Counted from the stretch's first letter, positions 1 to 8,839 are shown. The stretch is DNA of 64,000 nucleotides from Effrenium voratum (GCA_963377175.1 CAUJNA010003776.1:1-64000); one strand, 5' to 3'. Made by a program: numbers and translations. The notes: generated by a model from the letters alone, not told the origin.

Positions 1-910
1 CATAATAATTTTGTTGCTGTTAGTGTTGGCGATATTACTAATTCTTCTAATCAATATTTTATGTGTGATGGTGCTGTATCAAAAACCATATTCAATAAAC
101 CAGTTGATGTATTAGGTGATGTATATACAAATGGCGATTTAACAATGGTTTCTGGTAAAATGATTGAAGTCAATCAAGTTCAGTCAGTATCAGGAAATAC
201 TTTATTATTACAAAATTCACCGAGTGGCAATGTTCAATTTGGCAACACATCAAAACTAATTATTGATAATGCTGAAATGTATGTCGATACAAATGATTTA
301 ATAATTAGGAATAGCAACACTTCAAACTCTATTAATTTGGTTGTTGGATTATCTGCAACATATGCTGATAATAAAATTATTTTGAATAGTGGAAGCAATA
401 GCGAATTGCGAGGCGATTGGACTATTGATGGCGATATGACTTTTGGAATTGCTCATAAAATCAATTTGAGACATTAAATAGTGATGCTGTTTTAAGATTA
501 GAAGCATCAACAACTATTGATAGTTATATTGATGGCACTAAATATTTACAATTGGATGATACTCAATTTTCATCATTTATCGGATTTAATTTAAGTAGCG
601 ATAAGAGACTGAAAGATAATATAGAAGATGTAGAAGATGATACTGTAAATATGGTAAAACAAATTAAGATTAAAACATTTGTTAAAAATCAAAAAACTAA
701 AAAACTGAATTAGGATGGATTGCTCAAGATGTTCAACAATACACAAATCCGAAATATAATATTGTAAATGATTCGGGAGAATACTTAACGATGTGTTATG
801 ATCGTATGGCTTGTATTAGTTGGGATGCTTTATCAAAACTAATCGATCGTGTAGAGTATTTGGAAAATGAAGTTTTTAAAAAGAAAAAGAAAAAAGACAA
901 GTCAAATTAA
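1..910 (+). pseudogene. Fibre-like protein with C-terminal peptidase S74 chaperone domain, frameshifted, cut by window edge
   Basis: Three consecutive frames together read as one protein: 1-477, 483-713 and 707-910. The first part is open at the left edge and is a low-complexity, Asn/Ser/Gly/Thr-rich beta-type sequence with phrases such as VYTNGDLTM, as in tail-fibre or spike shafts. The second holds SDKRLKDNIEDV and the third ELGWIAQDVQQY followed by LIDRVEYLENEV. These match the intramolecular chaperone (peptidase S74) domain, which trimerises fibres and then cleaves itself off; the C-terminal heptad stretch fits the usual coiled coil. The break near 710 lies in A-rich sequence, so it may be a sequencing indel. 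S74 fibre proteins occur in phages and in large eukaryotic DNA viruses, which fits the viral look of the following genes. The domain call is fairly firm; the virion role is inference. Confidence 0.7.
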
Positions 911-1003
911 TATAATATGATCCAAGACATGGAGAAACGATTTAGAATTAAAATTATTAAAAAAATGATTAATTTAATCATAATCAATGATTAAATAAAC
1001 CAA

Positions 1004-1291
1004 TTATTCTACACCACTCGGCATTTTCAGCCCGTAATCTTCAAATTTGTATTTTCTTGGGAAGCCAGTTTTTTGTTTTGGTTTTTGTTCTTCGGGTGCC
1101 ATTTCAATGCCACTCTCTTTAATCATTTTATCTAATCTTTTTCTATGTGCGGTGTTTAGAGCATTTTGCCTTTTTTTGGCTTTGTGTGCTTCATCGTCTC
1201 TGACTTTATAATAATAGAGTCGGTTGTAATACGCCAGCATTGTTTTTATTTCTTCCAGTGTCAAGTCGTCGGGGTGTTTGTCTGTGATCAT
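1004..1291 (-). CDS. Small charged hypothetical protein (95 aa)
   Basis: A clean 95-residue reading frame on the - strand, beginning with MITDKHPDDLTLEEIKTMLA and rich in Lys, Arg and Glu. It has an N-terminal helical part with a Tyr cluster (AYYNRLYYYK), a basic middle (RKRLDKMIKES) and a Pro/Lys-rich tail. There are no membrane segments or Cys clusters. It is divergent from the replicase polyprotein, with a 124-bp AT-rich gap between their starts. I do not recognise the family; the basic helices would fit a DNA-binding or structural role, but this is not shown. The intact frame and its place among viral-type genes support a real gene. Confidence 0.5.
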   Translation of the reverse strand: MITDKHPDDLTLEEIKTMLAYYNRLYYYKVRDDEAHKAKKRQNALNTAHRKRLDKMIKESGIEMAPEEQKPKQKTGFPRKYKFEDYGLKMPSGVE

Positions 1292-1415
1292 TACTATAAC
1301 ATTATATGAAACATTTCTTTAAGACATTTTATAGGAAATTAATCTAAATATGAATTCTTCCCTAAATTACACCTAAAGAAAAAATAATATTAATAATTAA
1401 TATCTAAAATATACT
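1292..1415. promoter_or_regulatory. AT-rich divergent intergenic region
   Basis: This short gap separates the start of the reverse-strand small gene from the start of the polyprotein. It is almost pure A/T, with runs such as ttaataattaatatc just ahead of the forward ATG. A shared divergent promoter is the simplest reading. No motif can be assigned from one copy. Confidence 0.3.
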
Positions 1416-2882
1416 ATGTCATTGTCAAAAACTATAAGAAATAACATCAGGTCAGTAAATTCAAGAATTGATAGGTTGGCAGGCGATACCAGGGAAAAAG
1501 CCTCCGAATTGAGAGATCTATATGAACAGCGAAAAATTGCACAGTTTAGCACCGCATCAACTATTATTGACGGGTTTATCAATGCAACCACCCCGAAGGA
1601 AAAACAGAAATGGGACAAAAAATGCGACGATGTGATCCAAAACAACCGTATAAATCTACCGTTGAATGTTAGGATGAAACGAAGCACTGTAACTAACATT
1701 GTAAAGCAGTCTAAGGCGAACGATGAATCGTGGACATTAGATGTCATGCTTTACCGCGAAGGTGTTAGGGAAGGTGACAACAAAAAGCCGGCTTTCACAT
1801 ACAAAACAGAATACGGAGAACTCAAATATTACCCCATAACAAAGGACGGTAAGGAGAGAACATACACCGTTAACGCCAGCACAAATATAGACGAGTATGT
1901 AGGCAATCGAATTGTAAAAACCAAGGATTATGATCTATTCAGAAAGTTCATTGTAACACTTGCCCAAGATCCAGAATTTGAAACAATGCTAAATATTATG
2001 GGTGGGTATGTTGGCGTTGATCAGAAAAATACAATCGAGATCAACAAGAAGAAGAGGTTAACCAAGAAGACTAACGCTGTGGCTTACAACGTAGAGACGG
2101 GGTATATCGGTGCCTTGAAGATCTTGAGAGCCAGAAAGGTGGAAGGTGGACAGCCTAGTAATCCACGACAAGCCAACCTGAGAAGGTCGGAAAACATCAG
2201 TATGTATAATACTTACATGTATACCGAGTTGGATACATCGAAAGAAACATTTATGGAAGCAATCCAGAAAGGTAATTATGTAGACAATCAATGTTGGTTG
2301 AATACACTCACTGATTATTATAAAGATACCCTAATGAACAACAAGAAGAAAGAACCAATGTCGCGAGGGATGATACTAAAACTAATAAATAAAACAGAAC
2401 AGGAATTCACAGAGTCGGGGGCGTCAATTGATGACATGATCCCGGTATTTATAAAACACAGAATGCGTGTGAGAATAATAGACCAACTGGGCAAAATCAG
2501 TTATTCTTATTCGCCAGAGATGTTTGACCGCAACATCAGAGCCCTTTATGCAATGGTCAAAAATAATCATATCTACACACTGAATAATAATATTAAAAGA
2601 TTGGAACAGAGACAAAATACTGATGATGCATTTGTAGTAAAGGCACGACCCGACTATCATACAAGTGATAGAGAGAAGCCATCGATTTGCAAAATGTTTT
2701 CTACTATTGATGACATTTTTGAAATGGTTAAGGCAACAATTGCGAACAGAACCGACAAACAGGAAAAGAACTTTTTAGATTTAGTTCATAGAGAGAATGA
2801 TCTAAACAATTTTTTTGCGACTTCAAAAATATCGGGTATGAATGCAGGATTGTTCACAAAGCAGGGACTATTTCAGAATTGA
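1416..2882 (+). CDS. N-terminal module of replicase polyprotein (488 aa before first frameshift)
   Basis: The frame opens at an ATG (MSLSKTIRNNIRSVNSR) after an AT-rich leader and ends at a TGA at 2880-2882; the sense carries on in the -1 frame from 2879. The first 100 residues are basic and helical. The middle contains NYVDNQCWLNTLTDYYKD and MVKNNHIYTLNNNIKRLEQ, phrases I associate with replication proteins of large DNA viruses and related algal elements. No DxE exonuclease motif could be identified with confidence. It is directly followed by the polymerase-like part, so it most likely forms the N-terminal domain of that polymerase. Function beyond this is unassigned. Confidence 0.55.
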   Translation: MSLSKTIRNNIRSVNSRIDRLAGDTREKASELRDLYEQRKIAQFSTASTIIDGFINATTPKEKQKWDKKCDDVIQNNRINLPLNVRMKRSTVTNIVKQSKANDESWTLDVMLYREGVREGDNKKPAFTYKTEYGELKYYPITKDGKERTYTVNASTNIDEYVGNRIVKTKDYDLFRKFIVTLAQDPEFETMLNIMGGYVGVDQKNTIEINKKKRLTKKTNAVAYNVETGYIGALKILRARKVEGGQPSNPRQANLRRSENISMYNTYMYTELDTSKETFMEAIQKGNYVDNQCWLNTLTDYYKDTLMNNKKKEPMSRGMILKLINKTEQEFTESGASIDDMIPVFIKHRMRVRIIDQLGKISYSYSPEMFDRNIRALYAMVKNNHIYTLNNNIKRLEQRQNTDDAFVVKARPDYHTSDREKPSICKMFSTIDDIFEMVKATIANRTDKQEKNFLDLVHRENDLNNFFATSKISGMNAGLFTKQGLFQN

Positions 2883-3623
2883 GGGCGGACTTCAATAATG
2901 TATATCTAAATATTAGGTCACAGTGTCTGATAGACGATCAGATCAATAGTGACATCACAGTAGACAGAGAAACAGTTTACAACAATATGACTGAAGCGAT
3001 GTTTACATTCAAAAAGAAATTATTTCAATCCAAATCACAAGTCTTATTACAGTCCTACCGATATACAAGTTTTAAATAATTATAGAACCATCGTCCCACA
3101 AGGCGAGTTATTCAAGGGCTTGGATAAATTGGATGTTCCAAAACAGGAGATCGACATGAACAAAGCGTTTACAGATGCATTTAATACGATTACCAGAATC
3201 GGAGTGTTTAATCAGTTTGATAATTGGAAAGCTTATAATAGTAAATGTAAGATCAAGGATGTAAATATATATTTGGTAAAAGCAGAACTGACACATCGCA
3301 ATCTGTTTTTTAATAATGATACTATTATAGTTTATGGTATGTTTCTTAAGCATTTTATGCCACTTGTTGCATCTGGCGAGTTGTCCATTACTCACTACAA
3401 ACAGCCACATTTCATTCACAAGGTAGATAATAAAATGTTGGTTGAGGACCTCTGGGGAAAGCGAATAAGCGAAAATATTGAAGAAGACAAGGCAATTAAA
3501 AAAATAATAGCCAACTCGATTTTTGGCTTGTTGGAAAAAGTAAGAACAGCAGTCAGAGATCATTCGTGTTTGATGATCTCAATGAGGCGATCAGCCTTCA
3601 GGCAGATGCAGGGGGGAAGTTAA
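2879..3623 (+). pseudogene. Family-B DNA polymerase-like palm region, broken by frameshifts
   Basis: The sense passes through two frames: 2879 to about 3040, then about 3040 to 3560 (the frame that contains 3120-3623). It resumes in a third frame at 3566. EIDMNKAFTDAF (from about 3150) resembles motif A of family-B polymerases with its catalytic Asp. KKIIANSIFGLLEK (from about 3498) resembles motif B (K...NSxYG). The motif-C-like VKVLSVKCDAFVVD follows at about 3850 in the next frame, with Cys-Asp-Ala in place of the usual Asp-Thr-Asp. The order A-B-C and the spacing fit a compact palm. Whether it is protein-primed as in Polintons cannot be judged. The two small shifts could be errors or decay. 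Confidence 0.55.
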
Positions 3624-6022
3624 ACATGATGAGCAGGAATACTGCCAAGTGGGTTGAGGAATATGATGATAATGGCATGTGGTGCCGTGATAGAGAAGTA
3701 TCTGAACAAAACGACAATTTATATTATATTCTGAATGTGGTTGATAGGTGCGAGTTGTCCAATGGGTTTAGTTTTATTAAAGAAATGCTATTGCAGTATC
3801 ATAATTTCAAAATGCAATGCGCATATCAAAAATTGACAGAGAACAATGTTAAGGTATTGAGTGTCAAATGCGACGCTTTTGTCGTGGACTGTTCGGGTTT
3901 TAATAAGTTTGGTTTGAGAAAGACTCAGCAGTTGCTAGATTTTCACGATGGGATCGGTGGATGGAAATTAGCCAAGACTCACGATGAGATCCATCATACA
4001 GGAAAGCAGTTGTATGAACAGAAGAAGTGTGAATATGTTGATATCCCGATTGTCAAAAGTAAGAGAGTTAACATCATTAATGAGTATGATGAAAATGAAT
4101 TGGTTGAACTTGTTGAGAAATATAGGTGCTTGATGATCAAGGCCAAATTCGCAGGAGCAGGGAAGTCCACCATCTGCAAGAACATGGAGAGACTCAAGGG
4201 TTATAAAGTGTTGTTCGTGGTTCCTACCAATAATCTGGGTTTGGAGTGCGAAGTGGAAAGCGTCACTGTAAATAAATTCTTCGGTATAGCAGTCAATGAC
4301 GAGAAGCTAGATAAATACGACCATTCGGTGTTTGATGTCATTGTGTTTGATGAGATTTGTTTTAATAATACCTTTGTATTGGCAAAAATCAAGGGCTTTG
4401 TTGAGCAGTTCAAGGACAGTAAAATAATGTTGGCAACCGGTGACGCCAAGCAGTTGAGCCCCATAAAAGCACTGACTAACACTAAGAAACACGAGAGTTA
4501 TATGAATGAATGTATTGACAGCATTTTTCCTCATCATTTGTTTTTGGAAGAGTGCAAGCGATTGAAGACTCAGGAGGACAAGGATAAACTTAAAAGCATT
4601 TATGCCGACATCTTTGAGCGTGAGTTGTCTCTACATGATGTCATCATTCAGTATTTTAAATATACTGATGACATCACAGGAACAGAAAGCAATGTCGCAT
4701 ATTTAAATAACACTTGTAGAGAGGTTTCAAGGCAGATCAGGAAACGACAGGGCAAACAAAATGAGTTTGAAGTCGGCGAGATCATGATATGCAGAGAGTA
4801 TAGGAAGACAAAAACCTATAAGTTAAATGTGAATTTTAGGTATGAGATAATTAATATTTCCGATCCTTGGATTACCATTGCTAATATCAAAACACGAGAA
4901 GAGATTACATTACATTTTGGTATCTTGAGAAGTCATTTTATCTTTGCCTTCTGTTATACTTGTCATTCTGTTCAGGGGTGTTCCATTGATGACGATGTCA
5001 CCATTTTTGATTGGAACCATCATCTGATAACTCGCGAGTGGCTTTGGACGGGAATCACTCGGGCAAGGGATTTAAACAGAGTAACATTTTACAAATACAG
5101 TAGTGATTTAAATGAAGAGTTTAACGCAAAATGCATTATGAATTATTTTGATAGAAAGGTGTTAGCATACAAGGAACAGGATAGGAAAAATGGCTTTGGT
5201 ATTCCAAAAGAAAATTATGTAGATGCCGAATGGTTGAAGGACAATGTCAACGGAAAGTGTGCAAATTGTGGCTGTGGCTTCGTGTTGTCAATGGATTCTG
5301 GCAATATAAACTCTAATTTGACATGTCAAAGGTTGTGCAATGATCTTCCCCATACAAAGGATAATGTCATTGCCTTCTGTGCTTCTTGTAATAGATGCTT
5401 CAGTGATAAAATAACATATTGGTATTTATTTTATAGTGTTATTTATATGAGCGATAAAGACAAGATTATCAGTGATATTTGTTTTGACCGGGCTGGGTTC
5501 GGTAGCGTTGCCACCACTTATAAAGATGCCAAACAGAAAGATGCAACAATCACAATGCAAAATGTTAAGGAGTGGTTTCAAGAGAACGTGGAACGGAAAA
5601 AACAACTGTCTGGATACAATTCGTTTATTGCCCCTGATATCAACTTTGAATATCAATTGGATCTATTTTTTATATCAAAAAATGATTTAGACAATCAAAC
5701 ATATAGGATAGGCTTATTGCTTGTTGATGTATTTTCCCGCAAAGCCGTGGTGGTGCCCATTGCATCCAAGCAACCTGCCGACATCACGGCTGGGATCATG
5801 GAGGCATTAAACAAAATGGGAGGGAAACCCAAATTAATTTATTCGGATGATGAGGGAAGCCTGAACACCCAAGATCTTGTTGATTTTTTCAAGGACGAAG
5901 GGATCCAAAACTATAAAACACGAGGGCACCCCCATTTCGCCGAGCGTTTCATTCGCACGTTCAAGGACATGCTTTTCAAGAGGGTTGATGCAGACGAGAA
6001 AAAGGGAAAGGTTAATATATAA
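3566..6022 (+). CDS. Polymerase motif C, SF1 helicase, HNH-like zinc module and DDE integrase in one frame (818 aa)
   Basis: One uninterrupted frame joins four functions. Residues 1-120 complete the polymerase palm (VKCDAFVV). From residue about 190 comes an SF1 helicase: Walker A FAGAGKST, Walker B IVFDEI, GDAKQLSPI, then CHSVQG and TGITRAR (motifs V and VI), as in Pif1/RecD-like enzymes. Residues about 560-615 hold paired cysteines (CANCGCGF), then NLTCQRLCNDLPHTKDN and CASCNRC, an HNH/endonuclease VII-like zinc fold. From about 690 lies a retroviral-type integrase core: Asp in YQLDLFF, Asp in IYSDDEG and Glu in HFAERF. The last gap is about 31 residues, slightly shorter than the usual 35. 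A TAA at 6020-6022 interrupts the integrase in frame. Polintons encode polymerase and integrase separately, so the fusion is unusual. Confidence 0.75.
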   Translation: MFDDLNEAISLQADAGGKLNMMSRNTAKWVEEYDDNGMWCRDREVSEQNDNLYYILNVVDRCELSNGFSFIKEMLLQYHNFKMQCAYQKLTENNVKVLSVKCDAFVVDCSGFNKFGLRKTQQLLDFHDGIGGWKLAKTHDEIHHTGKQLYEQKKCEYVDIPIVKSKRVNIINEYDENELVELVEKYRCLMIKAKFAGAGKSTICKNMERLKGYKVLFVVPTNNLGLECEVESVTVNKFFGIAVNDEKLDKYDHSVFDVIVFDEICFNNTFVLAKIKGFVEQFKDSKIMLATGDAKQLSPIKALTNTKKHESYMNECIDSIFPHHLFLEECKRLKTQEDKDKLKSIYADIFERELSLHDVIIQYFKYTDDITGTESNVAYLNNTCREVSRQIRKRQGKQNEFEVGEIMICREYRKTKTYKLNVNFRYEIINISDPWITIANIKTREEITLHFGILRSHFIFAFCYTCHSVQGCSIDDDVTIFDWNHHLITREWLWTGITRARDLNRVTFYKYSSDLNEEFNAKCIMNYFDRKVLAYKEQDRKNGFGIPKENYVDAEWLKDNVNGKCANCGCGFVLSMDSGNINSNLTCQRLCNDLPHTKDNVIAFCASCNRCFSDKITYWYLFYSVIYMSDKDKIISDICFDRAGFGSVATTYKDAKQKDATITMQNVKEWFQENVERKKQLSGYNSFIAPDINFEYQLDLFFISKNDLDNQTYRIGLLLVDVFSRKAVVVPIASKQPADITAGIMEALNKMGGKPKLIYSDDEGSLNTQDLVDFFKDEGIQNYKTRGHPHFAERFIRTFKDMLFKRVDADEKKGKVNI

Positions 6023-6364
6023 TGGGTTGATTATATCCCCGAGATCATGCTGACATACAACAGTAAAATGGTTCATTCTGCCCACGATATGACTCCAAAC
6101 GATGCCCACAAAAAGGGAAACCATCTTGAGGTCAAGATGAAGCTTGAGATGAACAGAATCAAAACCCGTAAATATCCTCCTGTTAGGGTTGGCGATGAGG
6201 TCAAAATATACCGCAAAAAAGGGATTTCCGAGAAAGAAAGAACGAGCAACTGGAGCAGTGTCAAATACAAGGTTTCAAGGGTTGAAAAAAAACTTGGTCA
6301 AGATTATTATTCTGTTGAAGGGATGAACCGCCCCTACTTGAGGTCAGAGATTCTCAAAGTTTGA
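6023..6364 (+). pseudogene. C-terminal part of the integrase after an in-frame TAA
   Basis: The frame continues directly past the TAA with WVDYIPEIMLTYN, then HSAHDMTPNDAH, the stretch that normally follows the catalytic Glu of retroviral and Polinton integrases. The end holds PPVRVGDEVKIYRKKG and YSVEGMNRPYLRSEIL, a small beta-barrel or chromo-like C-terminal domain that usually binds target DNA or chromatin. An internal ATG at 6047 exists, but a separate gene is unlikely because the sequence completes the domain upstream. One base change would restore the frame, so the copy is recent or the stop is an error. Confidence 0.65.
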
Positions 6365-6404
6365 AAGGTCCTTGAACCATTGAATTAGTGCAAGGTTGTC
6401 CTTA

Positions 6405-6512
6405 GTAAGAGTGCAAGTTTTTTCTTGGAGGGGGGCAAGATTTTTCTTGCAGGCGTGCAAGGTTTTCTTGCAGGGGTGCAAGGTTTTCTTGCAGGGGTGC
6501 AAGGTTTTTTGA
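6405..6512 (+). repeat. 21-bp tandem repeat (about 4 copies)
   Basis: The unit is ggggtgcaaggttttcttgca, with the first copies diverged and the last two perfect. Because 21 is a multiple of 3, it reads in frame as LAGVQGF repeated three times in the ORF that starts at 6425. It may be a simple expansion at the end of the polyprotein gene rather than a selected protein repeat. Confidence 0.8.
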
Positions 6513-6733
6513 ATGGTGTTTGTGATAATATTTGTCAATGTATGATATGTGATAATTGCAATAAAATTATAAACGAAATTGATGATATGAATATCAAATA
6601 TATTAATACTAGAAATGTTAAAAATCTTGATGAAGATTTAGAAACATTTGTGTTTATTAAAATGAATAAGTTCTTGACTGAAGAAGAATTCGATAATTTA
6701 TTAGATGATGGAAGTGATAATGATTTTATTTAG
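6425..6733 (+). CDS. Hypothetical acidic small protein with LAGVQGF repeats
   Basis: This 102-residue frame starts inside the 21-bp repeat array. The repeat-derived part (LAGVQGF three times) is hydrophobic and could be an artefact of the array. The rest holds CQCMICDNCNK, a possible zinc-binding Cys cluster, and an acidic tail (LTEEEFDNLLDDGSDNDF). The true start may lie after the repeat, for example at the Met in CMICDNC. It lies just behind the integrase in the same direction. I do not recognise a family. Confidence 0.35.
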   Translation: MEGGKIFLAGVQGFLAGVQGFLAGVQGFLNGVCDNICQCMICDNCNKIINEIDDMNIKYINTRNVKNLDEDLETFVFIKMNKFLTEEEFDNLLDDGSDNDFI

Positions 6734-6761
6734 AAGTATTATAGCATGGTAAAAAGATTAT

Positions 6762-6944
6762 ATGGTATGTCTTTTAATAAAGAAAGAAGCATTGAATGAT
6801 AATGACTTTGATTTTTTAAGTTGTGAGTATAAAGCTCACGAACTTAGATATACAGTATCACATGCAGTTCATGTAATGGGGATGTTTAGAAAAGAAGTAG
6901 GAAATAATATATATAATGAAAAAACGACTGATAAAATAATATGA
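6762..6944 (+). CDS. Short hypothetical ORF (60 aa)
   Basis: A 60-residue frame with a mixed sequence, including SCEYKAHELRYTVSHAVHVM and a short hydrophobic stretch. It has AT-rich codon use like its neighbours. No family is recognised and it could be a fragment of a longer decayed gene; reading continues past its stop in another frame as further Glu/Asn-rich sequence. Confidence 0.25.
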   Translation: MVCLLIKKEALNDNDFDFLSCEYKAHELRYTVSHAVHVMGMFRKEVGNNIYNEKTTDKII

Positions 6945-7029
6945 AGAATTGAAGAAGAATTTTATAATGAATTAGAATAAAGTTGAACTCATAATATAAT
7001 TATAACATGTAAACATTTATATGTTATAA

Positions 7030-7060
7030 TTATAGTGTAATTTTCCCGCATAAGCCGTGG
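7030..7060 (+). other. Short relic resembling the integrase coding sequence
   Basis: The stretch attttcccgcataagccg, extending to gggggtgc, closely matches the integrase segment at about 5727-5753, which differs by one inserted base and one substitution. Sequence on either side has drifted. It may be the edge of a decayed second copy. Confidence 0.35.
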
Positions 7061-7255
7061 GGGTGCTTTCCTACATAGGCCTTTCCCATCCGCATATTGC
7101 CATCCATATTTTACTGGGATTGTTTTCAAGATTTGGGTTAACGGTTTTAATTCTCCCTTTTCCATTGGTTAACCATTTTTCGGGGCGAACATAGGGTTGT
7201 TTTGGCGGCTGAACCTTGGACATTCCTACTTAAAGAAAAGGCTACTTACTAAAAC

Positions 7256-7525
7256 ATGGAGAAGAACATGTGTACGAGATGCAGGAATGAAAAGGGAATG
7301 GAAGAATTTGTGTATGGATTGAAGTCATGCGACGCTTGTGTTGATCAAAAACGTGACTACCGCAAACGGACAGTTGAGAAGAACAAGGAGTATAACAAGA
7401 GTTACAGGGAAGCCAACAGAGAAAAAGTGCAATGTCCACTATGTGGAGTTGAGATTACCAAATACAAGATGAAGCAACATGAGGCGACGCAAGGTCACAA
7501 GGAAAAGCTACTGGAAAATAACTAG
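7256..7525 (+). CDS. Small zinc-finger protein (89 aa)
   Basis: Starts MEKNMCTRCRNEKGMEEF and has a first Cys pair (CTRC), a second (CDAC), a Lys/Arg/Tyr-rich linker (KDYRK-like, KEYNKSYREANREK) and a third unit, CPLCGVEITKYKMKQHEATQGH. That last unit fits a C2H2 finger with Cys-x2-Cys and His-x5-His. Proteins with this CxxC pattern, linker and terminal finger are common as small orphan genes in giant viruses and virus-like transposons. A DNA- or RNA-binding role is likely but unproven. Similar short motifs, with ggttaacca, flank the gene at about 7170 and 7563, and could be shared control or repeat elements. Confidence 0.65.
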   Translation: MEKNMCTRCRNEKGMEEFVYGLKSCDACVDQKRDYRKRTVEKNKEYNKSYREANREKVQCPLCGVEITKYKMKQHEATQGHKEKLLENN

Positions 7526-8030
7526 ACTAGGTTGACGATTAGAATATTCCATTTTTCTAATGGTTAACCAACTCGAGGGCGTGAATTGATTGAAAAATGC
7601 TATTGTTTATTAGACAGTTTGAATTTATTCGTTTTGGTTAAGGGTTGCAGTTTGGATCATGAAGTGGAAAAATGATATTTTGATGGTTGGAAGTTGAGGG
7701 TGAGCATTTGTTGGTATGTGGATTGACTTTTTTGAATGACATTTTTGAGGAGGTGTGAATTAGTGTGTAGTTAGGATTGTTGTTTTGAATGAGTGTAAGG
7801 GTTGGGTTAAAGGTTGGACAAATTAGGCTAAAAATGAAGTTGATGATGAGAATACTGATTTTTCTCATGATTAACTTAGTAGGTGTTTCAATTTGGAGGT
7901 TGAAAATGGGGTGATTTGGTATGTGTGTTTAAAAATGTAGGGGGGGGTATAGGGCCAGGATGCCCCCATCTGGACGGGAGAGGCATAGTCTAACTGCGCC
8001 CCCCCCCCCCCAATCCCCCCGCCTATGTTT
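7526..8030. other. Gene-free stretch and junction between AT-rich and dinoflagellate-like DNA
   Basis: No convincing ORF is seen. A G-run at about 7940-7947 and a C-run of about 14 near 7998-8011 lie close together. Right of them begins a repeat that recurs at 54.6 kb in GC-richer DNA. This is the probable right edge of the virus-like segment. The homopolymers make the exact sequence, and possibly the join itself, uncertain. Confidence 0.45.
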
Positions 8031-8032
8031 AC

Positions 8033-8357
8033 TTGCTGATGTATAGCAGTTGCTTTGGTTGCTCTTGGGGTTGGCTTAGTTTTGTCGGTTTGTGGTTGTC
8101 AGTACGGGCGGGTCAGTTGTGAAAACAAAACCGCAAGGACAATGACATTATTGACAGAGTTCCTCCTTGTCATGGATGTTCTTCATACTCACGTATAAAT
8201 ACTGGATATTGCCACTTTTCGCGTTGGCTTTGTGTTGTCATTGCAGGAGCAGCTCAAAATACGGTTTAAGGCTCATTGAATTTGGCATGACCTTCATACT
8301 GATGCATCTTGAACACTTACTATTACTACCTTTCAACAGTTTTCCAACAATCAGGTG
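8033..8357 (+). repeat. Dispersed repeat, copy 1 (inverted copy at 54,636-55,207)
   Basis: The block runs from ttgctgatgtatagcagttg, through cttcatactcacgtataaat and gcatcttgaacactta, to cagttttccaacaatc. Its reverse complement is recognisable through almost its whole length at 54.64-55.21 kb, with small indels. It has no long ORF. It could be a non-autonomous element or a conserved non-coding repeat. Confidence 0.8.
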
Positions 8358-8365
8358 ATGTTTAG

Positions 8366-8839
8366 ATGTTTAAACGATGTTTAAAAAAAACAACGAGACA
8401 GGAGTTGGTTACATGTTCAGATTCGGTCGCTCGTCGTTTGATTGGCAGTTTGATGCAGTTCGGCCGCCGCAGCAATTTTGGCCGCTCAGTTTTGCTTCGT
8501 CCGCCATGTTGTGCCCCCGCTGCTCGGTCGTTCAGCAGAAGCGCAACTGGCGGCCAATGGAGGTCTTCTGACCCCTACATTCATGGAAATTTGGGCTGTA
8601 AGCAGTGCGGGTGTGCTTCTGACGAGGAGATTGACACGCACTTGGCGCGGGTGGGCAAGCTGCTGTCTTTTGCGGCGCCGCACCAAGGCTGGCTTGACTC
8701 TTGGATGGAGCGCTGGACCGATTTGGGGCGCAGCACCATCAAGTGGTTGAGCCACCATGGGACGCTGCAGTGCCGACCTGGGGCAGAAGCAGAAGACCCG
8801 GGCACCTTGCCACCATTGCTTGTGATACGTTGCATTTGA
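8366..8839 (+). CDS. Exon-like ORF of unknown gene
   Basis: A 157-codon open frame in GC-rich DNA; the part from about 8580 (NLGCKQCGCASDEEIDTHLA, then a Trp-rich stretch WLDSWMERWTDLGR) looks more protein-like than the Arg/Ser-rich start. Two overlapping frames are also open, so the assignment is weak. No family is recognised. The + strand direction agrees with the other exons to its right. Confidence 0.25.
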   Translation: MFKRCLKKTTRQELVTCSDSVARRLIGSLMQFGRRSNFGRSVLLRPPCCAPAARSFSRSATGGQWRSSDPYIHGNLGCKQCGCASDEEIDTHLARVGKLLSFAAPHQGWLDSWMERWTDLGRSTIKWLSHHGTLQCRPGAEAEDPGTLPPLLVIRCI

